Positions 1-7,961 of a stretch of DNA of 64,000 bases are shown here, one piece after another. The notes under the pieces were generated by a model. The model saw only the letters and a program-made list of their open reading frames with translations, did not search any database and was not told the DNA's origin. The stretch comes from Anaerotignum faecicola (GTDB lineage Bacteria > Bacillota > Clostridia > Lachnospirales > Anaerotignaceae): contig JANFXS010000003.1 in the NCBI GenBank assembly GCA_024460105.1, positions 248,001 through 312,000 on the forward strand, read 5' to 3'. Made by a program: the position numbers and the translations under genes. Numbering within the stretch: the stretch's first letter is position 1; each line of letters opens with the position of its first letter.

Positions 1-14
1 AAATCAATTCCCAT
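1..14 (-). CDS. 5' end of a gene continuing past the left edge (possibly a ter-cluster gene)
   Basis: Only the first four codons (Met-Gly-Ile-Asp) lie in the window, read leftward. An AAAAGGAGATAAG ribosome site precedes the ATG and overlaps the stop of the upstream YceG-type gene, so the two are almost certainly one operon. In Bacillus the gene after yceG is yceH (TelA-like). That this is telA or a TerD-family gene is inference from neighbourhood only. Confidence 0.6.
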
Positions 15-18
15 AGTC

Positions 19-2355
19 TTATCTCCTTTTAAATATTTTATTTATAAATCCCAGCTTATTCATGCTGTCGGACGTTTTTTCAAGATCAGGCACTTCCATG
101 TCATAAATATATTCTCCGGCCTGATGTTCAACAAAAAACGGTTTATTGTAAAATCTTTCCACGCCCTGATAACCTGTCGGAGCAAACATAAGTATATCAA
201 ACCCAAGCATCGACAAATACGCTGCTAATATACTGTCCTCAAGACTGAAAAGCGCTTCTGTTGTATTAATAATTAAAAGCTTCGGTATTTCTTTTGTAAA
301 ATCAAATTTCTGTACCGCCCTCAATATGTTCATATCAAGATTAAGCGCAACCGAAACAATCGTATATTCCGTCCCGTTTTCAAACGTACCTTTAATCAGC
401 TTGGAATCTAAAAGTTTTGTCAGCTTGTCAAACATGTAATCCTGCATATCTTCCCTTATAAATCCATATTTATATACAGGGTGAAGCTTAATTTTTTCAA
501 TCTGAAGAACTCCATTTTTTAAAAATGAAGCCGAATGCATTTTAATCGGGTTCGGGGAATTATGCTTAATAAAAGGAGCTTTTTTTATTACTGTTGTTTC
601 GTCGTCAATAAGACCGGCTATATACGTCCAATATTTATCTCTGTCGCCGTTAGGCACACCTGAAACCTTTGAACATATAACGGGCACGATAACCTTATCG
701 TCAAGCGTTTCAAAATCCGGCCTGTACTTAGCTTCCTGAGGCCACAAAATGCCTATTTCTTCATATGTAGTTTGTATTTTTACGGGTATCGCCCTTTTAA
801 ACTGCCGGTTCCTATACAAGCCGGTTCCGTTATACATCAGCGTATCCAAATCTCTTTCGGCATTGTAAGCCGCGGTTTTGAAAGATATTTCATCCACGCT
901 TTTAGGGAACTCTCCAAGAGGCGCTGATTCATCGTAAACTTTATCAAATAAAAATTTATCCTCAAGGACGCATTGCATATTCAAGTCTGGGCATATCACG
1001 AAAATATCAACAGGAGTTTTTGAAAGCATTTTTAAAAACAAAGCCTCGTTTTCACTCGTACACCCTCCATACAAAACAAATACGGGATATTCATATATTT
1101 TCCAGCTTACAAACAGCTTAGGCACATACCTTTTAATCCAGCAAAGAAGGCAAACCGCTTTATTTGTGAGTATATTAAGCGGCTCGTTAATATTTAAAAA
1201 CAACTCAAGAAATGATTTACGCAAAAGTTTCTCAAGCTCGCCGCACTTTGGAAAATTTATATTTTCAACCATAAACGCAAGCATCTGCCTTGGCGAAGAA
1301 TACGTTCCTCTTTTTATAGAATTAACTTCGGATACTTCCGGCATCGGCATCTTTTTTTCAACAATAACTACATTTCGGCTTAATCCTTCGAGTTTCATCT
1401 TCCATTTAAGCAGATTTTTCATATACTGTTCTTTGTCTTCAACGCCGCGTATTCTTACAAACATATTGTATATATAAGTTTTTTCCGTTCCCCTATCGGA
1501 CTGGATTTTATATGAATTCTCCCATATATCTCCAGAAAGCCATATATTTGTTGCCATAACATAGTTTGTTTCTATCATAATTTTATGGTCTTCAATACTG
1601 CCGATCTGCTGTTTCGCCTCCGGCTGTATATTTGGAGAATACGTTTTCTGCGGCCTTTGTGTCTGAATTTTTACTGTATTTTTCCGATTATTTATTTGTT
1701 TGGCCAAAGAATACTCCGCCGGGAAAAATTTCCCACCCGAAATACTCACAAGCTGAACGTCCGAAGAATACGGTTTATAATTGCTTTTATTTGCAGAAAT
1801 CGGTATTTCCACAATCATTATATCGCATCCGCTTTTTGAAAGTATATCGAGCGCTTTTATTTCATAATCCGAGATACTTCCTTCATATAAAATTTTAGGC
1901 GGCTCGTTCTTTCCGAGATTTGAAATCGTTTGTTCAAATTTATAGTAAAACCAGCACATGTATTTCATATATGCATTTTTAAGCATATTTAAGTTTTTCC
2001 CGTTTTTCATCATGCCGTCCAAAACGGCAAATAAAGCTTCAGAAATGTCTTTATTTTGAATTGCGCTTATACGCGGAAGCCACTTTTTAATGGAATTGCT
2101 TATAAACGCTTTATCCATAACAAAATCTGTCCCTACAATCTCCTCAAAAAACGCAAGCTGACGTTCATCAGGGTTATTTATTTTTCCGGATATATATCCG
2201 TTGCACTTCCTCGCCTCTTCAAAATAATGCATAAGGAACTCTTCAACTTCGGGATTGTATGAAACAATACGGCAAAAATAAACGCCTTTGCCGCTCCTTT
2301 GCTGATAGCTGCTGAAATAATCGTTTAGACTGTTTAATTTCTCCCTAACAAACAT
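19..2355 (-). CDS. YceG-type protein of the tellurium/stress (ter) cluster
   Basis: A 778-residue protein without signal peptide or obvious membrane segments. Its general layout, two repeated halves each with a hydrophobic strand pattern (for example around residues 170-190 and 410-470), fits the YceG family, annotated as a putative component of a biosynthetic module and found with TerD, TerC and TelA genes in Firmicutes. The biochemical function of the family is not established. The ATG at 2355 follows a GGGGTG ribosome site. The next gene starts 4 bases past the stop with its ribosome site inside this gene, indicating tight coupling. Family assignment is from memory of the sequence pattern, so it is moderately sure; a role in metal or envelope stress is inference from context. 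Confidence 0.65.
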   Translation of the reverse strand: MFVREKLNSLNDYFSSYQQRSGKGVYFCRIVSYNPEVEEFLMHYFEEARKCNGYISGKINNPDERQLAFFEEIVGTDFVMDKAFISNSIKKWLPRISAIQNKDISEALFAVLDGMMKNGKNLNMLKNAYMKYMCWFYYKFEQTISNLGKNEPPKILYEGSISDYEIKALDILSKSGCDIMIVEIPISANKSNYKPYSSDVQLVSISGGKFFPAEYSLAKQINNRKNTVKIQTQRPQKTYSPNIQPEAKQQIGSIEDHKIMIETNYVMATNIWLSGDIWENSYKIQSDRGTEKTYIYNMFVRIRGVEDKEQYMKNLLKWKMKLEGLSRNVVIVEKKMPMPEVSEVNSIKRGTYSSPRQMLAFMVENINFPKCGELEKLLRKSFLELFLNINEPLNILTNKAVCLLCWIKRYVPKLFVSWKIYEYPVFVLYGGCTSENEALFLKMLSKTPVDIFVICPDLNMQCVLEDKFLFDKVYDESAPLGEFPKSVDEISFKTAAYNAERDLDTLMYNGTGLYRNRQFKRAIPVKIQTTYEEIGILWPQEAKYRPDFETLDDKVIVPVICSKVSGVPNGDRDKYWTYIAGLIDDETTVIKKAPFIKHNSPNPIKMHSASFLKNGVLQIEKIKLHPVYKYGFIREDMQDYMFDKLTKLLDSKLIKGTFENGTEYTIVSVALNLDMNILRAVQKFDFTKEIPKLLIINTTEALFSLEDSILAAYLSMLGFDILMFAPTGYQGVERFYNKPFFVEHQAGEYIYDMEVPDLEKTSDSMNKLGFINKIFKRR

Positions 2356-2383
2356 TTATAAACACCCCTGATTGCTCTTACTT

Positions 2384-2962
2384 TTAAAAACGCCTCTTTC
2401 CCGGTTTAACGGCGTAACCGATTAAGCAGCCTGTAATTCCGCCTATAATATGCGTTAAGTTCGATATATTATCATCGGCAAATACGCCGTTATAAATCTC
2501 GCTTCCAAAATAGAATATCGCCACAAAAATAAATGTAAGCGGAATACCGTCGCCTTTAATACATGTAAAAGACGAAAGCATTATTAATGCAAAAACTATA
2601 CCGCTGGCCCCAAGCAATGCAGTTGAAGGAAAAAATATAATATTAATAACGCCTGTAACTACAGCGGTAATAATAATTATGAAGAAAACGTCAACGCTAC
2701 CGTATTTTTCTTCTACCAACGGGCCGATAAGCAGCATCATTATAATATTTCCGCAAAAATGTTCCCAATCGGCATGCCCGAAAACATGGCCTACAAGACG
2801 TACAAAAAACAAAGGATCGGCAAGCGATGAACAGTAAACGGAAAAAACAAATCTGTTTGCCGCTCCCGAAGTTAATATATTCAGCAAAAAAGCCGCAAAA
2901 GATATAAATGTAAAAGTTAATATAACCGGAGAATTATATCTTATTTTTTTTACTTTTCGCAC
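2384..2962 (-). CDS. Rhomboid family intramembrane serine protease
   Basis: A 192-residue polytopic membrane protein, about six hydrophobic segments, matching the compact bacterial rhomboid core. The catalytic serine lies in a GASG motif near residue 119 and the partner histidine in THIIGG near residue 168. The family cleaves transmembrane substrates within the bilayer. The segment HADWEHFCGN before TM2 corresponds to the conserved His/Asn oxyanion region. Translation starts at a GTG preceded by TAGGGGAT. It ends 28 bases upstream of the YceG-type gene on the same strand, so the two may be co-transcribed. Substrate unknown. Confidence 0.9.
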   Translation of the reverse strand: MRKVKKIRYNSPVILTFTFISFAAFLLNILTSGAANRFVFSVYCSSLADPLFFVRLVGHVFGHADWEHFCGNIIMMLLIGPLVEEKYGSVDVFFIIIITAVVTGVINIIFFPSTALLGASGIVFALIMLSSFTCIKGDGIPLTFIFVAIFYFGSEIYNGVFADDNISNLTHIIGGITGCLIGYAVKPGKRRF

Positions 2963-3117
2963 TTTTTTATCCCCTAAAAATTAAATATAAATTTAACAAC
3001 AGTATAGCATTTTATGGGCTGATTAACAATATTTTATCAAATAAAAAATAAATTTAAAAAAATTTTAAGAAACATAAATTATATTTTCGAAACAGTTTAA
3101 AATATAAAAAACAATAA

Positions 3118-3144
3118 AAAAGCGCCTATAACAATAGACGCTTT
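3118..3144 (-). terminator. Intrinsic terminator after the carbonic anhydrase gene
   Basis: An 11-bp stem (AAAGCGCCTAT with ATAGACGCTTT, one mismatch) and a 5-base loop. Read on the minus strand it is followed by a run of T (CTTTTTTATTG). It lies 31 bases past the carbonic anhydrase stop. Confidence 0.8.
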
Positions 3145-3174
3145 CAGTACAAATCAAAACCTTATTCAAAATTG

Positions 3175-3720
3175 TCAAACAAGTTCCGTAAGTTCTCCCG
3201 TTACGGAATTAATTATAAATCCGTATACCTTAATATTTTTCGGAAGAAGCGGATGGTTAATAAGCATTTCAGAAGTTTCTTTCACAGACTGGTTAACGTC
3301 GTCAAACCCATGTAGCATGCTTTTAATATCAACGCCGCAGTAATTAATCATCTCAATCTGCTCTTTTTCAACCCCGCGTTCAACCATCATATCAAGAAGT
3401 TTTTGACTGTCCATGTTCTGTACGCCGCAGTCTGTATGCCCTATTACAAGTATTTCTTCAACCCCAAGTTCATAAACGGCTATAATAAGACTTCTTATAA
3501 CGCTTCCAAACGGATGTGAAATAAGCCCGCCGGCATTTTTAATTATAACGGCGTCTCCATTTTTAATGCCTAACGCCGCCGGAAGGAGCTGTGTCAGCCT
3601 TGTGTCCATACATGAAAGTATAGCCATTTTATAATTAGGATATTTGCTCGTACTGTATTTTTTATACTCGCCGTTTTTTACAAAGTCCCTGTTGTGTTCT
3701 ATAATATCTTTAATCTGCAT
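3175..3720 (-). CDS. Beta-class carbonic anhydrase
   Basis: A 181-residue cytoplasmic zinc enzyme for CO2/bicarbonate interconversion. The zinc ligands and catalytic dyad are visible: Cys and Asp-Arg in SCMDTR (about residues 37-42), and His and Cys in GHTDCG (about 94-99). Length and motif spacing fit the compact type found in Clostridia (relatives of YbcF/YtiB). A strong AGGGGGA site precedes the ATG. The gene is monocistronic, with its own terminator downstream. Its upstream region (3721-3825) borders the inserted mobile element, so the native promoter region may have been partly displaced. Confidence 0.93.
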   Translation of the reverse strand: MQIKDIIEHNRDFVKNGEYKKYSTSKYPNYKMAILSCMDTRLTQLLPAALGIKNGDAVIIKNAGGLISHPFGSVIRSLIIAVYELGVEEILVIGHTDCGVQNMDSQKLLDMMVERGVEKEQIEMINYCGVDIKSMLHGFDDVNQSVKETSEMLINHPLLPKNIKVYGFIINSVTGELTELV

Positions 3721-3825
3721 GAAATTCCCCCTGTTAAATTAATTTATGATATTATACTTTATCCGGTTAGAATTTTCAATAACCGTTGTAAAAGGAGAAC
3801 GGCATTAGTTTATATTTAGCTTTAG

Positions 3826-3851
3826 GTCAGTTTACAAGGAACTACACGCAG
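3826..3851 (+). repeat. Left end repeat / attL half-site
   Basis: The sequence CAGTTTACAAGG followed by AACTACACGCAG is an imperfect inverted copy of the right end at 11420-11440 (18 or more of 21 positions agree by eye). Large serine recombinases act on such inverted half-sites flanking a 2-bp core. The GT at 3826-3827 is the candidate core. Confidence 0.7.
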
Positions 3852-3871
3852 ACCGTGAAACGGGCTGCTGA

Positions 3872-3920
3872 CAACAAACGGCGCTATGCTCCCGGCTGGG
3901 TGCATAGCACCTGTTTGTTG
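3872..3920. other. Long hairpin between left end and oriT
   Basis: CAACAAAC (3872-3879) pairs with GTTTGTTG (3913-3920) and, further in, GCTATGC (3883-3889) with GCATAGC (3902-3908). The two stems are separated by short internal loops. There is no T-run, so it is not a typical terminator. Possible roles are recombinase directionality, single-strand processing or transfer termination; none is shown. Confidence 0.5.
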
Positions 3921-3950
3921 CGGGGGTTTCCAAAGGGGGCAGCGCCCCAT

Positions 3951-3995
3951 TTGGCACACGACTTTGCGGAGCAAAGTGTAGTGTGTTATACGCTC
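3951..3995 (+). other. oriT: Putative MobV-type origin of transfer (oriT)
   Basis: A 7-bp inverted repeat ACTTTGC-GGA-GCAAAGT (3961-3977) is followed by TAGTGTG|TTATAC. This matches the conserved nick region known for pMV158-type MobV relaxases (TAGTGTG/TTA). The predicted nick is between 3985 and 3986 on the plus strand. The element encodes a MobV relaxase 4.7 kb away at 8642-9586, which is unusual, since oriT commonly lies just upstream of the relaxase gene. A second copy sits at 28456-28490. Confidence 0.8.
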
Positions 3996-4395
3996 TGTCG
4001 GCGTTGCCCTGAAAATACCGTTGCCGCCGGGGAGGGCAAGGGCATTTGACGCGGCAGGAAAGCAGGGCTTTGTTTGGGGCTGGTAAGCCGGAAACAAAGG
4101 GCTGATTTCAGCAGCAGACAGGGCGTATTATGAAAGCCCCCGTCCCTCGTCCTCCGCCCCCGGCCTATGGGACAAAAAGTCCCAAAGCTCTGGACACCGT
4201 GACCAGATGTGTGGCCACACTCCGGGAAAAGTAGCAGGACGGCAGGAAACCGTCAAGGCTGAAATGAATGGGCTGACGCCCGGCCTTGACCGTTCCCCGC
4301 CGCCCCGCTGGATGGGTGGACAAGGTGGCCAATCCCTAAAAGTGTTTGGCCGCACTCGTTCATTTTGGGGCCTTTCTTCTCCCAAAATTGAAATG

Positions 4396-4500
4396 GGCGG
4401 GAAAGCCCTAAAATGGCTTTCCCGCCTTGATTACCCATTAGCAAAGACGGGCGAGACTGTCAACGGCGGCGCTGAAAGCGCCGTTCATCTTGACCGTTGA
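4396..4500. other. Structured non-coding region conserved in a second element copy
   Basis: A perfect 12-bp stem (GGCGGGAAAGCC, 4396-4407, with 4415-4426) is followed by GGCGC/GCGCC (4468-4482), which is nested between TCAACGG (4460) and CCGTTGA (4494-4500). The stretch 3996-4570 has no convincing gene; overlapping short ORFs there lack ribosome sites. A diverged copy at 28086-28225 keeps the stems with different loop sequences, which argues for a selected DNA or RNA structure such as a replication or transfer origin. Confidence 0.6.
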
Positions 4501-4570
4501 CTGGCTCGCCTGGCTTTGCTACTGCCCGTAAGAGATGGAAAAACAAGATGGAAAACAAGGTTAAAAATGG

Positions 4571-4600
4571 TTGACAAGTCTATCGGATGTGTGTTATACT
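4571..4600 (+). promoter_or_regulatory. Promoter of the mef-like leader transcript
   Basis: TTGACA (4571-4576) and TATACT (4595-4600) with an 18-bp spacer form a near-consensus sigma-A promoter. It reads into the leader peptide, attenuator and efflux gene. Confidence 0.8.
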
Positions 4601-4634
4601 GTGCGACAGTTTGAGATTGGAAGGAGGCTTACGT

Positions 4635-4655
4635 GTGTTAATTTGTGTACGCTAA
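4635..4655 (+). CDS. Putative six-residue regulatory leader peptide (MLICVR)
   Basis: A strong AAGGAGG (4621-4627) is followed 7 bases later by GTG and a six-codon frame ending in TAA. An alternative GTG at 4633 gives only a two-codon frame. A well-formed ribosome site with almost no coding sequence, about 35 bases after the promoter and ahead of a terminator hairpin, is the architecture of macrolide-inducible attenuation leaders (known for mef/mel and erm genes). The peptide ends in Val-Arg; ribosome stalling there is inference. Confidence 0.5.
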   Translation: MLICVR

Positions 4656-4789
4656 TAAGCAATAAAAAGTAGAAGTACCTTTCCACATGATGGTGGGCTT
4701 TTTTTGCGTGCGTATGCAAAGGAACACGTAGGTTTGACACGAGCAGTCTTTGAACTGTATCGTGGTGTTTTTTCGTGCTTTGTTGTTAT

Positions 4790-4829
4790 GCAGGCGTCTG
4801 CCCTCTCTGTGGGACAACGCCTGCTTTTT
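4790..4829 (+). terminator. Attenuator hairpin in the mef-like leader
   Basis: GCAGGCGT (4790-4797) pairs perfectly with ACGCCTGC (4817-4824), an inner CCC/GGG extends the structure, and TTTTTA follows directly. It lies about 190 bases after the promoter and 47 bases before the efflux ATG, so the gene is probably expressed only when this terminator is bypassed. Confidence 0.75.
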
Positions 4830-4875
4830 ATTGCAGAAACAAAGGAACAATGCAATAAAAAAGGAGGTTCGCATT

Positions 4876-6096
4876 ATGACCCAAAACAACAATTCATGGA
4901 GAAAAACTTATTTTACACTTCTTGCCGGACAAGCAATATCCTTTATTAGCAGCGGTATTTTGCAAATGGCCATTATCTTTTATTTGGTTGCGAAAACTAA
5001 TTCTGCAATCATATTGACGGCGGCAACACTGATTGGATTTTTGCCGCAAGCCTGTTTAGGCCCGTTTGCAGGTGCTTTTGTTGACCGGCACAGCCGTAAA
5101 AGCGTAATGATTGGTGCGGATTTGATAATTGCCGCCGCTGGCGGTATTCTGGCGCTGGTGGCGTTTTACATGGAATTGCCCGTATGGTCTATTATGGTTG
5201 TCCTGTTAATCCGAAGTGCGGGAACTGCTTTTCATTCTCCAGCATTCAGCGCAGCAACACCTATGATTGTGCCAAAAGAGGAACTTACAAAATGCGCTGG
5301 TTACACGCAGACCATGCAAGCAGTAAGTGCGATTATCAGTCCAGCTGCCGCAGCGTTTTTATATGCTGTTTGGCCTCTTAATGCAATTATATTGTTAGAT
5401 ATTGTGGGTGCAATCCTTGCCTGTGTGACTGTTGCGATTTCGTCCATACCAACGCCTGAACTATGTCCAGAAACGAAAAGACAACAGTTTTTACAGGATA
5501 TGAAAGAGGGGTATGTGGTATTAAAGCAAAACAGGGGCCTCTTTGCTCTGCTCTGGATTGGTGTAATTTATATGTTCTTTTATATGCCAATCAGTACGCT
5601 TTTTCCTCTCATCTGTATGTCATACTTCAAAGGAACACCGGCCCATGCCTCTGCCGCTGAAATTGCTTTTGCGGTTGGTATGCTGCTTGGCGGAGTCATT
5701 CTGAGCATTTGGGGCGGTTTTAAGAAACGGCGGTACACCATCGGTCTTTCCGTTCTCCTGATGGGCGTTAGCAATATGCTCTCCGGGCTTTTGCCGCCAG
5801 ACGCATTTCTTGTCTTTGTTGTGTGCTGTACTGTTATGGGAATTTCCGCTCCATTTTACGGTGTGCAAAATGCGATTTTTCAAGAAACGGTCAAACCAGA
5901 ATATCTGGGGAGAGTTTTTTCTCTACTGACAAGCGCCGCTTCCCTCGCCATGCCGTTTGGCCTTGTCATTTCCGGGCCTCTGGCGGAGCGGCTGGGAGTT
6001 GAGAAATGGTTTGTCATTTGCGGAATTGGCATTATCATCGTTGCGCTTGCCGTATTTTTACTACCCGGTTTGAGAGAGATTGACAATACGCAATAA
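4876..6096 (+). CDS. mef: Mef-family macrolide efflux MFS transporter
   Basis: A 406-residue twelve-segment major facilitator protein, the same length as Mef(A) (405). The N-terminal AGQAISFISSGILQMAIIFYL, the loop VDRHSRK after TM2 and the IRSAGTAFHSPAF segment closely resemble Mef sequences, which export 14- and 15-membered macrolides by proton antiport. The ATG at 4876 follows AAGGAGG by 8 bases; the open frame extends 126 bases further upstream, but that part overlaps the attenuator. Unlike mef/msr(D) operons, no ABC-F gene follows; a bidirectional terminator comes directly after. Identity within the Mef family, and the actual substrate, would need a protein search. Confidence 0.85.
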   Translation: MTQNNNSWRKTYFTLLAGQAISFISSGILQMAIIFYLVAKTNSAIILTAATLIGFLPQACLGPFAGAFVDRHSRKSVMIGADLIIAAAGGILALVAFYMELPVWSIMVVLLIRSAGTAFHSPAFSAATPMIVPKEELTKCAGYTQTMQAVSAIISPAAAAFLYAVWPLNAIILLDIVGAILACVTVAISSIPTPELCPETKRQQFLQDMKEGYVVLKQNRGLFALLWIGVIYMFFYMPISTLFPLICMSYFKGTPAHASAAEIAFAVGMLLGGVILSIWGGFKKRRYTIGLSVLLMGVSNMLSGLLPPDAFLVFVVCCTVMGISAPFYGVQNAIFQETVKPEYLGRVFSLLTSAASLAMPFGLVISGPLAERLGVEKWFVICGIGIIIVALAVFLLPGLREIDNTQ

Positions 6097-6124
6097 TCAA
6101 CTGCACCTTTTTCTATTACTAAAC

Positions 6125-6176
6125 AAAATGCCTGGATGGTGGTTCTGAAAAACCAGAACCGCCGTTCAGGCATTTT
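6125..6176. terminator. Bidirectional terminator between efflux gene and XRE gene
   Basis: AAAATGCCTG (6125-6134) pairs with CAGGCATTTT (6167-6176), with an inner GGTGGTTCTG/CAGAACCGCC stem. T-runs exist on both strands. It serves two convergent genes and touches the stop codon of the XRE gene at 6177. Confidence 0.85.
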
Positions 6177-6977
6177 TTATCTTCGTCCTCTCTGCGGTTT
6201 TGGATTCTTCAGCAAGTCGGATTTTTCCGCAATCTTTTTCAGCCACTTCCGTTCTTCTACTGACAGCTTCCTAAAATTCAGCTTGAGCCGTTTGCAGATA
6301 AACGCCAAGTACGCTTGTTCCGTGTCGCTGTCCTGGCTGACGATTTCACCAGCAGTTTCCAGCATTTCTTTTAGCGGGTTATCCTCTGGGACGCTGAAAA
6401 AATCGTCCTTGTGTGTTTCCCGCAGAGCAAGGGCAATCCCGTTTATGTCCCGTTGTATCACATAGCGGCAAAACTCGTCCTCATCAATATGGGCGGTGAT
6501 AAGCTGTCTTAACTGCGTATCACTCATGCCAGGATTATGCTTTTTTATAACAGTTGCGCTCATCGTGTCCACTATGGCGTTTGCACCCTGCGCCTGTTTC
6601 AGTGCCGTTCCGTTCACATAGATTTCAAGGTCAGCCATCAGCCGGGGGAAATCCGGGTGCGCCGCCAGCTCACACAGCAGGGTATTGTCTATCCTCCCGC
6701 TTTTCAGCAGGTCAATCATTTCATCACTCAAACGCAGGTCTGCAAGATCGGCGTTTGGGTGATTTTTCATTTCAGACAGCCCCAGCAGATAATCAGCGGT
6801 CACACCGTAAAACTTCGCCAGCCGGATAAGGGCATAGTGGCTGATGTCCTTGAAGTCTTCCGTTTCGTAACTGCCCAGCGCAGACTTGGAAAGCCCGGTC
6901 TGCTCCGCAAGCTGCCCCAGCGTCAAGCCACGCTCCACACGTAGGTCTTTTAATCGCTCTTGTATGGATAAAGACAT
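6177..6977 (-). CDS. XRE-family HTH transcriptional regulator of the element
   Basis: 266 residues. An N-terminal HTH_3 domain (about residues 6-65: RLKDLRVERGLTLGQLAEQTGLSKSALGSYE split over two helices, then YGVTADYLLG) is followed by a helical C-terminal region of unknown role. This type is common in Clostridia mobilizable elements and is thought to control element genes. ATG 6977 is chosen because AAGGAGG ends 6 bases before it; the GTG at 6983 abuts the ribosome site. A 14-bp perfect palindrome lies just upstream at 7011-7047 and could be its operator. Confidence 0.85.
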   Translation of the reverse strand: MSLSIQERLKDLRVERGLTLGQLAEQTGLSKSALGSYETEDFKDISHYALIRLAKFYGVTADYLLGLSEMKNHPNADLADLRLSDEMIDLLKSGRIDNTLLCELAAHPDFPRLMADLEIYVNGTALKQAQGANAIVDTMSATVIKKHNPGMSDTQLRQLITAHIDEDEFCRYVIQRDINGIALALRETHKDDFFSVPEDNPLKEMLETAGEIVSQDSDTEQAYLAFICKRLKLNFRKLSVEERKWLKKIAEKSDLLKNPKPQRGRR

Positions 6978-7010
6978 ATTCACCCTCCTTGCTAGCTCAA
7001 CGAAAGAGAA

Positions 7011-7047
7011 GCCGTTATGCTATGTACTATGCTCATAGCATAACGGC
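7011..7047. promoter_or_regulatory. 14-bp perfect palindrome between two reverse-strand genes
   Basis: GCCGTTATGCTATG (7011-7024) and its exact complement (7034-7047) flank a 9-base loop, upstream of the XRE gene and downstream of the 87-aa gene. No T-run follows on either strand, so an operator for the XRE protein or an mRNA end structure is more likely than a simple terminator. Confidence 0.5.
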
Positions 7048-7055
7048 ATAGGCAT

Positions 7056-7319
7056 TTACAGTTTTATTTTACCATTTGCTACATCTTCACGAAATTTATC
7101 AACAAGCTTCGCTGTCAGCTTGGATTTACCGTAGTGTTCAAGTACAAAAGTACGATAACTTTTTCCATCTACAAGCACATCACTTTTTCTGGTCAACAAC
7201 CAATTTCCGTTACCTCCTCCCTGTTCTCTAATATTCCAGTCTTTCCCATATCTTTTATAGATTTCATCTTTTTTACCTTGAACAGACATTGATTCGCTTG
7301 GAATATAAACAATTTGCAT
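7056..7319 (-). CDS. Small uncharacterised protein (87 aa), AT-rich island in the element
   Basis: The start is supported by AAAGGAGGAG 7 bases before ATG. The protein is hydrophilic and basic, with no signal peptide. It has an N-terminal strand (MQIVYIPSE), then a Gly-rich turn (REQGGGNGNW) and a charged C-terminus. I do not recognise the family. Base composition is distinctly lower in GC than the flanking element genes, suggesting a separate cargo acquisition. It lies upstream of, and in the same direction as, the XRE gene, so the pair could be one unit. Confidence 0.7.
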   Translation of the reverse strand: MQIVYIPSESMSVQGKKDEIYKRYGKDWNIREQGGGNGNWLLTRKSDVLVDGKSYRTFVLEHYGKSKLTAKLVDKFREDVANGKIKL

Positions 7320-7547
7320 AATAGCTCCTCCTTTATTTTGTGCAAGAAGACCAGAAACCTGAATTTGTCTTTTATCTTTTTTTGATTATATCACAAATCC
7401 GAGAGCGTGGAAATAGGGAGTTTTTCAGGCTGATTTCCTACCTCTTGGATATACGGCACAGGCGGTCAAAAAGGTGTAGACTTGGGATAGTTCATCGATG
7501 GACAAGCACCTTGGAAACAGAACACGCCAAAGAAAACGGAGGGACGC

Positions 7548-7961
7548 ATGAGCAAAAGACCCTATCAACACCTGCCGCCGCTGGAACACAGGCCGGACGG
7601 CTCCCCCTACCGCATAACCCCGCCCCAGAAGAGACGAGCCAGCGGCCTGATACGCCGGGAGTGCTGCAACTGCGAGGACGGAAACTGCCTTGCGCTGGAC
7701 GATGGCGACACCTGCGCCTGTCCGCAGATGATTTCGTTCTCCGTCTGCTGCAAGTGGTTCCGCTGGGCGGTCTTGCCGCTGGACAGGACGCTGGAAGCGG
7801 AGATTTACCGGGACAGGGACTTGAAACGCTGTGCGGAGTGCGGCGGTGTGTTCGTCCCGAAGTCCAACCGGGGCAAATACTGCCCGGACTGCGCCGCCAG
7901 AGTTCACAGGCGGCAGAAAACAGAAAGTGAACGGAAAAGGAGGTCTGCTGTGGACAGTTAA
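7548..7961 (+). CDS. Cysteine-rich VLP domain protein
   Basis: 137 residues with about a dozen cysteines in pairs: CCNCEDGNC near 44, CACP near 57, CCKW near 67, CAEC near 94 and CPDC near 111. The last two form a zinc-ribbon-like CxxC...CxxC. This is the Cys-rich VLP family found in Firmicute mobilizable elements, always near RepA and relaxase genes, with no known activity. The ribosome site GGAGGGACGC precedes the ATG. The reverse-strand frames over the same bases have no ribosome site. It opens the replication/mobilization gene block and is followed by repA after 111 bases. Confidence 0.85.
   Translation: MSKRPYQHLPPLEHRPDGSPYRITPPQKRRASGLIRRECCNCEDGNCLALDDGDTCACPQMISFSVCCKWFRWAVLPLDRTLEAEIYRDRDLKRCAECGGVFVPKSNRGKYCPDCAARVHRRQKTESERKRRSAVDS

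Noticed and set aside
3900-4000. GC-rich repeat near the element left end considered as a CRISPR or tandem repeat
   Set aside because: No regular repeat-spacer pattern; it resolves into one hairpin and a MobV oriT.
4128-4500. Overlapping open frames on both strands in the GC-rich non-coding part of the element
   Set aside because: No ribosome sites, odd Pro/Arg/Gly-rich composition, and the region is better explained by conserved hairpins that recur at 28086-28225.
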